DNA from: Henckelia pumila
Lineage: Eukaryota > Streptophyta > Magnoliopsida > Lamiales > Gesneriaceae
Assembly: GCF_033568475.1 (NCBI RefSeq)
Contig: NC_133121.1
Coordinates: forward strand, 6,076,001-6,140,000
Direction of reading: 5' to 3'
DNA length: 64,000 nt
Positions 1 through 11,670 of this stretch are shown here, one piece after another. The stretch's first letter is position 1. Each line of letters starts with the position of its first letter. Made by a program: the position numbers and the translations under genes. The notes under the pieces were generated by a model. That model saw only the letters and a program-made list of their open reading frames with translations. It was not told the DNA's origin and searched no databases.

Positions 1-1902
1 GAATGCATATGCATGTATTATTTTATGCATAAAACAGAACGTAACGTAAAAATAAAATGCAACCACATACACATGATATGCTCACAAGTGTAGTGTAGTC
101 TCTCGTGTTGATAATATCATCAACAACACCATAGTTTTTCAAAAAGTGTTTGAGACTTACACATTTGATTACCCTTGATTTCAGAAAATTTCCAGAAGTG
201 GTAGCCTGCACACTAAAAGAACAGTCTTCATTGGACTCAATTAGTTAGATTTTTCCATTTTATTCCGATTATTGATAAATTTTGTATGTATGACATTGGT
301 CATCAAACTTAGTAAAAATTTGAACACTGAATTTGCGAAACCACCTTTCACATGGGACAAGAACATGGAATACACAGACATACCTCAACTACTTAGTGGT
401 TTAGTCAGAGTTCGATTTGCAAAGGTCAGTGTGTTTCAATAAAAATTTTGCTGAAAAACTTGGCATCAGTCGAATCACTATAACAGAGATTAAAACACTA
501 CACATCACAAAGTGAATGCAAAATGCCTAAAATCCTAAACATGCATGAAAAGAAAAACAACAGTGTTGTCTATGCTGTTGTAACACCGGAGACAACACCA
601 GTAAAGGGTTATAATGCACACATGCTGAGAGACTTCTCAAGATTGGATAATCTCTCGAATCTAAAGTTTTTGTGACTATAACTTCCAGTTGGTTAGTTCC
701 AACAAAATCCAGTTGGATAAGGTCAAAATTAACAATGTGTGCATATTACATAAGGTTTTATTTTCTAAAAAAAGATTGAAATACCAAAATACTTTAGTTT
801 TTATTTTCTCTTAGATAAAGTGATTATATTTTTTCCACAAGAATTTTAATTAAATTAAATATTTATCTAGTTTCTAAAAAATTTAAACACCGAAATACTT
901 TAGTTTTTATTTGTTTGTAGATGGAATGACAAATTTTTTCAACAAAAAATCTTATGTATTTTAATTTGTATAAGGAACTATTGAACTAAATAATTATATC
1001 ACGAGTTCATAAATATAACAAAAATATCAGATTTTTAAATGTTATTAATATATATATATATATATAAATTAAATTACACATCGGTGTTGAAATAAATCAA
1101 TTCATGTGGAGTCAAGTTTTATTCCAAAATAATAAATAAAAAACAAACCAACACACAAATATCACACAAATATCACACACACTATAAGATTGATATTATT
1201 TAAATATTATTGAAGTCTGTAAATATAGCTATGTTAAAAATTCTGTAAAAATTACATTGATGCAAATTTTCAATCGGATGAATAAATAAAGAAAAATATG
1301 CAACAAAACAGTTGAGATAAAATATATAATGTTAACATTTGTAATTAAAGACATTCAAAATTCAATCAAAAATTTCAACAATGAGAGCATTGTAAGCAAA
1401 AAGAGATCAGTAGATTTCGAAATACGAGAAATCAAAAATAAAAAGGATGTCCGAAAAATACATTGATCGTGAACGATACTGACATACAAGTAAGGAAAGA
1501 CGATAACAAACCAGAATGCAGATGAGAATGATGAAATTATTGTTATTCTTTGCAAGTAAATATTTTTATCATAAAAAAGAGACCGTCGGATTAAATAATA
1601 ACGATAGAAAAATGCAAATGATTGATGAAGATATTATCACAAGAATTATTATTAAAGATGATAATAATGGTTCTTTATGAAGAATAAAAAATACATGGTA
1701 TGAAAAATTTTTAAAAAGAGAAAAATCTTAAATATAAAATAAAATAAAATATTTGACGCAATAATTTAAATTAAGGTTTATAATGAATTATCTATACCAA
1801 TGTTTTTTCCATAAATCAAAACAGTGATCAACATATAACATAGAAAATTACAAAATCATATTCAATATTATTTGATTAACATATTGACCAGCTAAATCGG
1901 TT
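1..1902. other. Gene-free AT-rich stretch
   Basis: No open frame here resembles a protein. A roughly 105-bp near-tandem repeat is visible: the phrase AAATACTTTAGTTTTTATTT occurs near 787 and again near 893. Around 555-600 a short stretch ending GGAGACAACACC resembles part of the SIRE-like LTRs at 47267 and 51194 and may be an old remnant. A short TA run sits near 1050-1068. Nothing else is recognised. Confidence 0.6.
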
Positions 1903-3273
1903 TGATAAAAATCTACTGGCAAGCGCACTAGGTCAAGTAATAGTAAAGTGGACTGAGAGTCCAAGTATCGATCCCACAGGGACTGTTGTCAATTCTCAAG
2001 ATTTAATTATTTTACTTAATTTAGACAAAATAATAGAAAATATTTTGAATTAAATAAAATAAGAATATAAAATAAAAACTGCTTAAAAAATACGAATAAA
2101 AATAACTAAAGATAAAAATAATTAAAATAAAGACAACCAAGACACACGTAGGTACCGAACAAATCTTGTAACATGTAGTCGATTCAGGACTCAGATTTAA
2201 TCTTAATTCACGAAAATTCTCCTAATTTGTTCAAAGGAATATTTCTAGAACAATCAAACCTATTCAAATATTGATGAACTAATCTTTCGTAATTCTAATC
2301 AAATTTGAATGCATTAAATATTTGTGAAAATTCAGTTTACACCCAAACCGCACACTAAAACCGAATTCTATTTCTAGTCGATTTTACAATATGTTAATTA
2401 TCAGAGTGATCAAAATCAATACCTCCTCTGTCGACTTGGAATCGATTAACATGCAAGCAAACAGTTGATCAGACTATTCACAAGATAAATATAAATCTAA
2501 CAATCAATAAAATAAAATCAACTCTGAAAAATCCCAAACAAACATCCAAGTTTTCTACATGAATTTGTTCGGCTCAATCACGCCGTCTTGGTTGAAAATA
2601 AACTACTCAATAATTAAAAACAATAATTCAAAAATAAAAAGAAAAAGAAGAAAAAAAAAGAAAAATCTTCTTTTCCAAGCCTTGTAGCCGCCTCCTCTTG
2701 CGTTGTCTGCGCTCTGGAGCTTCCAAACCCTCAAAAATATGTTATATCTTGTATATATATGGTCCAGAACGCCTACCAGTTAATTTCCTTTCAAAACAAG
2801 GATTTTTCGGAATACATATGACCCCCTAACACGCGCGCGCACACGGCATAGGCCTCGCACGCGCGCAACAAATAAAAACAGAGGCCTGGACACGAAACTC
2901 GCGCGCGCGCGAGCTTGATTCTCGCGCGCGCGCAGTACAAAAATTCTGCACCGAGCGACGATTTTCAAAAATTCATATCTTGATATCTAGCCGTCGGATT
3001 GAGATGAAATTTGGACAGCAGCTTCCAAACATCTTGAAATATAATCTGAACGGTGGAGATCGCATTTGAAGCTTTCTAAAATTAAACTTGATTTTTTGAA
3101 CAAAGCTGGTCCGAAATTCATTCTTCAAAAATATATTTTCCTACAAAATTAACCCAAGGAGTGAAATACACACACATGCACTAAAACACATAAAAACACA
3201 TAAAAATAATATGAATGCACACAAAATAGACATAAAAATAACATGAAATAATGCATACAAAATGCACTTATCA
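1903..3273 (-). repeat. LTR of an Athila/Tat-like retrotransposon (3' LTR, minus orientation)
   Basis: This 1371-bp LTR has inverted ends, TGATAA at 1903 and TTATCA at 3268-3273. Read on the minus strand it begins TGATAAGTGCATTTTGT, a start I know from plant Athila/Tat-type elements. Its size is close to the 1358/1360-bp LTRs of the element at 40636-47185, and both share a block near the far end that includes a 'gatc(g/c)cacagggac'-like phrase. GC-rich runs of CGCGCG lie at 2830-2935. The partner LTR is not in the window. The internal part resumes at 10946 because a chromovirus inserted at the junction. Confidence 0.8.
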
Positions 3274-4314
3274 ACTGTAGTGACCCTGCATGGTATCACC
3301 TACTAACTAGCAACTAATAGTATGCATTAAACTTAATACAGCAAAATAACTTAACAGAGTAAAACATGCGAAAACAAAACCAAAATTTACATATCAGCTT
3401 AGTAACATAATCCAGGCTTAAATCTGTAGTGATACAACCAAATCGAAAACTTAAACAGTAAACATTATACAGCTATATCGAATCCTGCTGTATAATAAAA
3501 TCCTCAAGGCTCCTGCTCCCTAGTCCTGCCTTGAACTACCAGCTCCGTCCATCCTGCTACCTACCCCATAGAATAGGGTGTCCAAGATAACAACTAGGAC
3601 GTGAGCATTAACGCCCAGTACATAGACATGAGTAAACATATGTATATAATGCATGCAACATGATGATTGGTACAAGGTCATCTGAAAAATCATGCTCAGA
3701 ACCGGCGCCACATGAGTGCTGCCACCGCACGGATCAACCTCTGGGTGCAACCACACTCGTCTAGTACACCAGAGTAGACAGACATAAATGCCCCCGCCGT
3801 CGCGGTACTCTCAGTGACAGACTATCGAGTATAGAGCTGAGCGGCTCTATAGTCAAGTATAACAAGGTATAGGCTCAACGTGTATATGCATATGACATGA
3901 ATATAGAAAGCGGTAAATCATATATCATGTCATATAATAATGCCAAATAAATGCAACATATAAACATGTATACTCGCTGGCAATCTCAGTCAATGTGTAC
4001 GTACCTCTAGGCTAGTTCAAGTAAAGTAGGATCCTAGGTTCCAAGACTATATTCAAAAGTTCACCGTATCACTACATAAATTCTATAAGCCTTAACTAAG
4101 CTAATAAGTACTCCCAAAACTTAAATAGATTCCCAGACCATACCTTCGTCCGTAGATAGCCCTTTGGAGTTGCTAGTTTCGGATGACTATAACCACACCT
4201 TGGTTATTCCAGAACTCTATTATAACCGATAGGGCCCTCAAGTGTATATCTCACACTATATAACTGTAGAAGGGAACTTGAAAATTCGTATTTCAAAATG
4301 AAATCGAACGAGCC

Positions 4315-4324
4315 CTATTTATAG
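4315..4324 (-). promoter_or_regulatory. TATA box in chromovirus U3 (3' LTR)
   Basis: The minus strand reads CTATAAATAG, a canonical plant TATA box, about 440 nt into the LTR. The copy in the 5' LTR, at 10491-10500, is the one that would drive the element. Transcription would start some 30 nt downstream, but the start site is inferred. Confidence 0.7.
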
Positions 4325-4340
4325 GAAAATTTTCGGACGA

Positions 4341-4639
4341 GTTCGGATCCTCTGAAGCTGAGTTCGGATCGTCCGTTCCAACTCACTGTCTGCATGCGAG
4401 ACACGTCGAGTTCGGACCGTCCGAACATCTCTTCGGGTCGCCCGAAGTGACCTAAATCCGACACTTGTCAAAACACCATGCTGAGTAATCCTGCTTGCTT
4501 GGCACAAGGGAGTTCGGGCCGTCCAAACTTGAGTTCGGATCGTTCGAACCAGCCTTAACTCCGAAGTCAATAAGCTCACCTTCTGAGCCCCCGGTGATCA
4601 AGTTTGGGCCGTCCGAAGTCCTCTTCGGATCGTCAGAAC
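4341..4639. promoter_or_regulatory. Array of paired 17-nt palindromes upstream of the LTR TATA box
   Basis: Eight imperfect copies of the 17-nt palindrome GTTCGGACCGTCCGAAC start at 4341, 4362, 4410, 4431, 4512, 4533, 4602 and 4623. They form four pairs, and within every pair the starts are exactly 21 nt apart. The array occupies U3 just upstream of the TATA box. That position suggests binding of a dimeric regulator, but no factor can be named from sequence. Confidence 0.75.
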
Positions 4640-4764
4640 TGGCTCAGACAATGAAATTTCGTTTCTTGCTTCTGAAGTCCGATTAAATTTCGGAATTGGT
4701 TAATTACCAACCCTTAATCATGTTTAACATATTATTATCTTAAAATGGTTTCTGGGTTACTACA

Positions 4765-4781
4765 TTCTCCCCACCTTTAGA
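4765..4781 (-). other. Polypurine tract of the chromovirus
   Basis: The minus strand reads TCTAAAGGTGGGGAGAA directly before the 3' LTR start TGTAG. This is the expected site and composition of the plus-strand primer for reverse transcription. Confidence 0.85.
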
Positions 4782-4884
4782 CATTTCGTCCGCGAAATAA
4801 CATCTAAAAACAAATCAAGATAACAATATGAAACATCAAACCATGTTTTATTACAATCACTGTAATTACATCTTACATGGTAAA

Positions 4885-6399
4885 TCAAAAGTACAAAGCA
4901 AACAACTCAGGATATTCCGCTTGCATACGACTCTCAGTTTCCCAAGTTGCTTCTTCAACGCCTCGGCGCTGCCACTGTACCATCACAAGTGGTATAGTCT
5001 TGTTCCGAAGAACTTTCTCCTTTCTATCTAGGATACGGATTGGTCGTTCAACAAAAGACAGATCTGGCTCTAGCTGAATATCAGTAGACTGAATCACATG
5101 AGATTCATCAGCTATGTACTGTCGAAGCAACGACACATGAAAACCATTATGTATACTGGAAAGATTTGGCGGTAACGCCAGACGATATGCAACATCTCCG
5201 ATCATCTCCAGTATCTGGAAAGACCCAATGAAACGAGGAGATAACTTGCCTTTCACACCGAATCTCATCACCTTCCTGAAAGGTGATACTCGAAGGAACA
5301 CATATTCACCAGGCTCAAACTGAAGTGGCCTGCGACGAATATTAGCATAACTGGCTTGTCTATCTTGAGCAACTTTGATCCTATGCTTGATCAAATCTAC
5401 CTTGTCTACAATCTGCTGCACCAATTCAGGACCCTCGACTTGCCGTTCCCCGACTTCATCCCAGAATAATGAAGTACGACACCATCGACCGTACAATGCC
5501 TCGAAAGGTGCCATATCGATACTACGATGATAACTGTTATTGTAGGCAAATTCGATGAAAGGTAACTGATCCTGCCAAGATAAGCCAAAATCCATGACAG
5601 AAGAACGTAGCATATCCTCCAATGTACGAATCGTTCGCTCTGACTGTCCATCAGTCTCCGGATGATATGCAGTGCTCAAACTCAGAGTGGTACCCAACGC
5701 CTCCTGAAAACTACCCCAAAAACGTGAGGTAAATCGCGGGTCTCTATCACTGACTATGCTCACTGGAATCCCATGTAATCGCACTATCTCCTGGATGTAT
5801 GAACGTGTCATGCAATCATAAGAATACTCCCGGTTATAAGGAATAAAGTGTGCTGATTTCGTCAAACGGTCAACGACAACCCAGATAGCATCACACTGAC
5901 GTGAAGTCATAGGTAAGTGGGTAACAAAATCCATAGTTACGTGCTCCCACTTCCATTCGGGATTCTCAAGATTCTGCAGTAATCCACCTGGTCGTCGATG
6001 TTCAGCCTTGACCTGTTGACAAACCAAACATTTCGAAACAAATTGATACACACTTCGCTTCATCTCTTTCCACCAGAATCTAGTTCGCAAGTCCTTATAC
6101 ATTTTCATGCTTCCAGGATGAACAGATAATCGACTCCTGTGAGCTTGAGATAGAATATCGTTCCTGAGCTCCGCAACATTAGGTACAACCACTTGATTAG
6201 ATAAGCACAATAACCCATCTTCCTGAAAATGAAATCCTGATGTATTAACTCCATTGGCTAAACGTGCCAAACGCTGAGTCTTAACATCAGATATCTGAGC
6301 ATCTCTGATTCGAGAATACAATGTTGGCTCAGACAAAATAGTATACAACCGAATCCCATTTCTCCCTTTCTTGTGCTTGAGCGTAAAACTCAATGAACA
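4885..6399 (-). pseudogene. Integrase with chromodomain-like tail (chromovirus pol, C-terminal part)
   Basis: About 500 codons are open after the in-frame TGA at 6400-6402. Counting from the codon at 6393, the zinc-binding H85, H92, C122 and C125 are present. The catalytic triad is D155, D216 and E252, with the D,D-35-E spacing intact. Residues about 450-502 (ILDRKEKVLRNK ... ATWETE) look like the chromodomain-type tail that directs chromoviruses to heterochromatin. There is no independent start: the frame is continuous with RT-RNase H, so this is the 3' part of a polyprotein gene cut off by the stop. Each catalytic residue is preserved, consistent with recent loss. Confidence 0.9.
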
Positions 6400-7731
6400 T
6401 CATTCTTGAATCATATGAGATATTTCATTAGTCTGAAGTGCAGAAAGTCTCTCCTGCCGACTCAAGGCATCAGAAGTAAGATTGGCAGAACCTGGATGAT
6501 ATTTGATTTCACAATCATAATCCTTCAGAAGATCCATCGAGCGTCTCTGTCGCATATTCAACTCCGCCTGAATGAATAAATACTTCAAACTCTTGTGATC
6601 CGTGAATATCTCAAATTTCTCGCCATAAAGATAATGCCTCCAAATCTTGAGCGCAAATACAATGGCGGCTAACTCGAGATCATGCACTGGATAGTTATTC
6701 TCATGTGTCTTCAACTGTCGAGAAGCATAGGCAATAACATGTCCATGCTGTGTCAGAACACATCCTAACCCCTGACCAGAGGCATCAGTATAGACAACAT
6801 AACCTCCTGATCCAGAAGGTAGTGCTAGCACAGGTGCATTAGTAAGACGTCTACGCAGCTCGTGAAATGACTCCTCACATTCCGAGGACCATATGAAGGA
6901 AACATCTTTCCGAGTAAGCTGAGTCAAAGGCCTGGTCAACTGTGAAAAATTCTCGATGAACCGACGGTAATATCCAGCTAGACCTAAGAAACTACGAATC
7001 TCAGCAACCGTCGTCGAACGAGACCAGTTCAGCACTGCCTCTATCTTACTAGAATCAACAGATATCCCTTCATTAGAAATCACATGACCGAGAAACACTA
7101 CCCGATCAAGCCAGAATTCACACTTGCTCAATTTTGCATACAGCTGCTTATCTCGTAACGTCTGTAAAACAATCCTTAGATGTTGTGCATGCTCATCCTT
7201 GTCATGAGAGTAGACAAGAATATCATCAATGAAGACGATGAAAAATCTATCCAGATACTCTCGAAATATCTGATTCATCAGATTCATAAAGACTGCCGGT
7301 GCATTCGTCAAACCGAATGACATCACCAGAAGTTCATAATGCCCGTATCTGGTCCTAAAAGCAGTCGTAGAAATATCTGAGTCTCGTACCCGCATCTGGT
7401 GGTATCCAGATCTCAGATCTATCTTCGAGTAAACAGAAGAACCCTGTAATTGATCGAACAGATCATCAATCCGCGGCAAAGGATACTTATTCTTGATGGT
7501 GGCACGATTCAACTGCCTGTAATCAATACATAATCGCATCGATCCATCCTTATTTTTGACAAATAAAACAGGTGCTCCCCACGGAGAAACACTCAGACGA
7601 ATATATCCCTTATCAAGCAAATCCTGTAACTGCTGTTTCAATTCCATCATCTCTGATGGTGCCAGACGATAAGGCGCTCGGGATATAGGCGTAGTTCCTG
7701 GTACTAAATCAATACCAAATTCAACCTCTCG
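6400..7731 (-). pseudogene. Reverse transcriptase-RNase H (chromovirus pol)
   Basis: Homology starts at REVEFGIDL near 7731. The open frame upstream of that point is the protease region read out of frame. In the numbering of the open frame that begins at 7869, the RT catalytic aspartates are D151 (KIDLRSGYH) and D215/D216 in FIDD. RNase H follows with D362 (YTDAS), E399, D424 (FTDHKS) and D467 (SDALSR). It would copy element RNA into DNA and degrade the template. A TGA at 6400-6402 ends it just before integrase, and a short deletion-type frameshift cuts it off from protease. Confidence 0.92.
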
Positions 7732-8413
7732 CACAAGGAAAACCAGGAATCTCTTCAGGGAATACATCAGGAAACTTGCTGACAATCGGTAACTGATCAA
7801 TAACCGTACTACTCGTGGACATATCAACTGCATAGATAAGGTAGCCCTCCCCACCTGACTCCAAGACATGACATGCCTTCAGAGCCGAAACAAGTGTCAT
7901 CGGAGGTCGCACACCCTCACGATAAAAATACCAGTTATCACCCTCAACCGGATGAAACTGTACCAGACGCTGATAACAATCCACAGTAGCGTGATACAAA
8001 GTCAGCATATCTATTCCCAAGATACAGTCAAAATCTGCCATCGCTAAAATCATCAAATTAGCTGCTAACACATTACCCTCAAACTCCAGAAGGCAACCCA
8101 TCACTAGACGCTTAGTTACTATCTCTTGCTCCAACGGAGTAGATACAACTAAATCCATATCTAATGATACATAAGGTAATCTATGTCTCTTAACAAAGCG
8201 ACTAGAAATAAAGGAATGCGATGCTCCAGTATCAATTAAAACAAGTGCAGGAATACCACATAACAAAAAGGTACCTGCCAACATGCGATCGCTTCCCTCT
8301 ATAGCCTGTTCTTGAGACAGAGCAAATACCTGCCCTTGAGTATGGGGATGGTAACCAGAAGAACTCTGTGGTGTTGGCTGCTGTCGTGGAAAAGTAGAAG
8401 CCTGAGATCCAAC
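7732..8413 (-). pseudogene. Aspartic protease (chromovirus pol, N-terminal part)
   Basis: The retropepsin motif LIDTGASHSFIS is intact, with the catalytic Asp about 18 residues after the Met at 8284. The frame continues upstream to the TAG at 8414-8416 that separates it from gag. Downstream it reads into [11 protein letters not shown], the usual protease-RT link in Ty3/gypsy elements, and then shifts frame near 7731-7742. The role is maturation of the gag-pol polyprotein. The Met at 8284 is probably not a genuine start. Confidence 0.88.
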
Positions 8414-9346
8414 CTATGATCCCGATCCACTAGCAGAACTCATGCGCAGAGGACAATCTCTCCGCAGATGTCCCTGCTGACCGCAAATATAACAAGCACC
8501 AGTAGCTCTCCGACATGAAGCTGCAGGATGCTTCCCTCCACAGTGACTACAAAACTCCTCCTTCTTCTTCTTTTTCCCAAAACGGAACATACCTCGTGAA
8601 CCACGAGATCCAGATGAAGTAGTAGGAGTAAAAGAATACGTAGGTCCAGATTGCACAACAGATTGAGCTCGAGGCTCAAAAGATCCACTAGACTGTCCTG
8701 ACATCATCAACTGTGCCCGCCTGTTGCTAGTCTCCACAAGACGGCAACGGTTCACCAAAGTCTCAAAAGATACCGGGTCATCACAGACGACAACCTGAGA
8801 GTAGATATCTTGGTTCAAACCTTGTAGAAAGATATCATATTTCGACGCATCACTCTTATTGATATGAGGACTGAAAGGTAGCAGATCAAGAAATCGTTGC
8901 TGATATTGATCAATAGTCATTGATCCTTGCCTCAGAGTAAGCAACTCCATAGATCATGCTTGGCGAACAGCTGGAGGAAAATACAGTTTCTGGAACTCCC
9001 GACAGAAATCCCCCCAAGTCACCTGTCCTCTCTCAGTATGTGCCTGAGCAGCCTTGGCATCCCACCAAAAACGTGCTCGATCCTCTAGAACAAATTCTAG
9101 AACTTCCAATTTCTGATCCTCAGTACAATCGAAAGCACGAAAAGTACTCTCGAGTTTAGACATCCAACTTCTAGCTTGTTCAGGATTCTCGCCTCCCACC
9201 AAGGGTTTCGGTCCTACTTTCATGAACTTATTGATAGAGTAGCGACGTCTACCCTCGTGATGACGATGTTGATCATCATGATGGCGGTGATGACGATGAT
9301 GATGACCACCTCCCTGGCCAACACTACCGTGACTCTCGTCAGCCAT
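8414..9346 (-). pseudogene. Gag (capsid/nucleocapsid) of the chromovirus
   Basis: The likely start is the ATG at 9346 (MADESHGSVG), about 90 nt after the primer binding site. An upstream in-frame Met at 9409 also exists. The N-terminus is unusually histidine-rich (GGGHHHRHHRHHDDQHRHH). The retrotransposon gag domain follows (ARFWW ... WGDFCREF), cut by an in-frame TGA at 8954-8956, and resumes at MELLTLRQGS. Two zinc knuckles end the protein, CSHCGGKHPAASC and CYICGQQGHLRRDC, which bind RNA. A TAG at 8414-8416 closes the frame before protease. Confidence 0.9.
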
Positions 9347-9433
9347 ATCCTGAAAAGAATTGCACATTAAAATCCCAAATGCGCAAGAATTACTAATTCT
9401 AAATCCCAAGTACTAATCCCAAAATCTAAGCAT

Positions 9434-9445
9434 GCTCTGATACCA
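9434..9445 (-). other. Primer binding site (tRNA-iMet) of the chromovirus
   Basis: The minus strand reads TGGTATCAGAGC, the complement of the 3' end of plant initiator tRNA-Met. It lies five bases inside the 5' LTR, as expected for minus-strand DNA priming. Confidence 0.93.
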
Positions 9446-9450
9446 AAAAA

Positions 9451-10940
9451 TTTAGAAACCCTGCATGGTATCACCTACTAACTAGCAACTAATAGCATGC
9501 ATTAAACTTAATACAGCAAAATAACTTAACAGAGTAAAACATGCGAAAACAAAACCAAATTTACATATCAGCTTAGTAACATAATCCAGGCTTAAATCTG
9601 TAGTGATACAACCAAATCGAAAACTTAAACAGTAAACATTATACAGCTATATCGAATCCTGCTGTATAATAAAATTCTCAAGGCTCCTGCTCCCTAGTCC
9701 TGCCTTGAACTACAAGCTCCGTCCATCCTGCGACCTGCCCCATAGAATAGGGTGTCCAAGATAACAACTAGGACGTGAGCACTAACGCCCAGTACATAGA
9801 CATGAGTAAACATATGTATATAATGCATGCAACATGATGACTGGTACAGGGTCATCTGAAAAATCATGCTCAGAACCGGCGCCACATGAGTGCTGCCACC
9901 GCACGGATCAACCTCTGGGTGCAACCACACTCGTCTAGTACACCAGAGTAGACAGACATAAATGCCCCCGCCGTCGCGGTACTCTCAGTGACAGACTATC
10001 GAGTATAGAGCTGAGCGGCTCTATAGTCAGGTATAACAAGGTATAGGCTCAACGTGTATATGCACATGACATATGAATATAGAAAGCGGTAAATCATATA
10101 TCATGTCATATAATAATGCCAAATAAATGCAACATATAAACATGTATACTCTCTGGCAATCTCAGTCAATGTGTACGTACCTCTAGGCTAGTTCAAGTAA
10201 AGTAGGATCCTAGGTTTCAAGCCTATATTCAAAAGTTCACCGTATCACTACATAAATTCTATAAGCCTTAACTAAGCTAATAAGTACTCCCAAAACTTAA
10301 ATAGATTCTCGGACCATACCTTCGTCCGTAGATAGCCCTTTGGAGTTGCTAGTTCCGGATGACTATAATCACACCTTGGTTATTCCAGAACTCTATTATA
10401 ACCGATAGGGCCCTCAAGTGTATATCTCACACTATATAACTGTAGAAGGGAACTCGGAAATTCGTATTTCAAAATTAAATCGAATGAGCCCTATTTATAG
10501 GAAAATTTCCGGATGAGTTCGGATCCTCCGAAGCTGAGTTCGGATCGTTCGTTCCAACTCACTGTCTGCATGCGAGACACGTCGAGTTCGGACCGTCCGA
10601 ACGTCTCTTCGGGTCGTCCGAAGTGACCTAAATCCGACACTTGTCAAAACACCATGCTGAGTAATCCTGCTTGCTTGGCACAAGGAAGTTCGGGCCGTCC
10701 GAACTTGAGTTCGGATCGTCCGAACCAGCCTTAACTCCGAAGTCAATAAGCTCACCTTCGGAGCCCCCAGTGATCAAGTTCGGGCATACCGAAGTCCTCT
10801 TCGGATCGTCCAAACTGGCTCAGATAATGAAATTTCATTTCTTGCTTCTGAAGTCCGATTAAATCCCGGAATTGGTTAATTACCAACCCTTAATCATGTT
10901 TAACATATTATTATCTTAAAATGGTTTCTGGGTTACTACA
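9451..10940 (-). repeat. 5' LTR of the chromovirus
   Basis: This 1490-bp copy matches 3276-4764. Its inner end reads TTTAGAAACCC where the other copy has TGTAGTGACCC, so the terminal TG is mutated here. The TATA box is at 10491-10500. The other end, GGTTACTACA, abuts the TCAAC duplication. Confidence 0.92.
10517..10815. promoter_or_regulatory. Palindrome array in the 5' LTR U3
   Basis: This is the same array as in the 3' LTR. Copies start at 10517, 10538, 10586, 10607, 10688, 10709, 10778 and 10799, again four pairs with a 21-nt step. Several copies are cleaner palindromes than in the other LTR, for example at 10586 and 10688. This LTR holds the active promoter position. Confidence 0.75.
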
Positions 10941-10945
10941 TCAAC

Positions 10946-11368
10946 ACCCCCATACTTAACTCTTGCTCGCCCTCGAGCAAGACATGCAAAAACAAAATGC
11001 AAACAAAAACATAAGTAAGGACGATTCATAAATTTGCAAAGCCTCTGAGAAGTTTAATCACAAAACAAAAAACACAGACATGCTCTCAACTTTTCATAAT
11101 ACACCTTCGGTTTAACGTGAACGTGTGTGTGTGAAATGTCATTCCAGTTTCATACAACTTAGATCGAATTCGTTTCAAAACTGCTTGGCGACCTATGAAA
11201 AATCAGTGCAAGTTTCACTCTTCAAGTGCCCATTCCTTCCAACGACCTCTAGACTAAACTCACCTCCCTTGAGATAATGAATTACACACCTCCGGATTTT
11301 TCACCCGGTATTGTATTAGCCTCAATAATTACCCGCTGACTTAGCTATAACTGGCTAGGATACGAAGC
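10946..11368 (-). repeat. Internal 3' remnant of the Athila/Tat-like host element
   Basis: The stretch starts with the polypurine tract (minus strand AAGTATGGGGGTGT) that should follow the LTR ending at 3273. A perfect hairpin, CTTGCTCGAGGGCGAGCAAG on the minus strand (10962-10981), follows. Similarity to 41994-42420 of the other Athila-type element runs through 'acaccttc' and 'gaacgtgtgtgtgtg' to about 11368. No coding sequence is left. Confidence 0.8.
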
Positions 11369-11670
11369 ATGTCATAATTTTTCAAGATTAATAAAAAAAA
11401 TAGAAAACTCGACCGAGCTGTAATACTTACATAGTTTCAATATCAATATTGTGTTAATATAAAACTACAATAAACATAACACTTATATTTATAAGTTTAC
11501 ATGAATTATTGATAATGTCTTATTCTAAACTGTTAAATGTGATGTAAAATAATCATGACCGTAAATAATACAAACATTGAAACTGCAAGTGTTACATTGT
11601 TCGAAAATGTTGCAAATATTTTTATTAGTTGTAATGTCAAAGATTATATTGATTACATCACTAAGACATA

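Larger units (their letters stand above)
3276..4764 (-). repeat. 3' LTR of the chromovirus
   Basis: The LTR runs from TGTAG at 3276 to CTACA at 4764, giving short inverted ends and TG...CA termini. It matches 9451-10940 almost base for base. U3 is at the high-coordinate end and holds the palindrome array and a TATA box. A truncated relative lies at 37301-38034. Confidence 0.93.
3276..10940 (-). mobile_element. Ty3/gypsy chromovirus (Tekay/Del-like), structurally complete but coding-defective
   Basis: Two 1.49-kb LTRs, an initiator-Met-type primer binding site, gag, protease, RT-RNase H, integrase and a polypurine tract follow in gypsy order on the minus strand. The element is flanked by a perfect 5-bp target-site duplication TCAAC (3271-3275 and 10941-10945). 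The LTRs are nearly identical by eye, so insertion was fairly recent. The single gag-pol frame is broken by in-frame stops at 8954-8956, 8414-8416 and 6400-6402, and by a small frameshift near 7731-7742. It therefore cannot make its own full polyprotein. Lineage placement rests on the chromodomain-like integrase tail and long LTRs, and is inference. Confidence 0.92.

Noticed and set aside
3520..3756. 78-codon frame repeated at 9694-9930
   Set aside because: It is LTR sequence present twice. No start context or motif suggests a gene.
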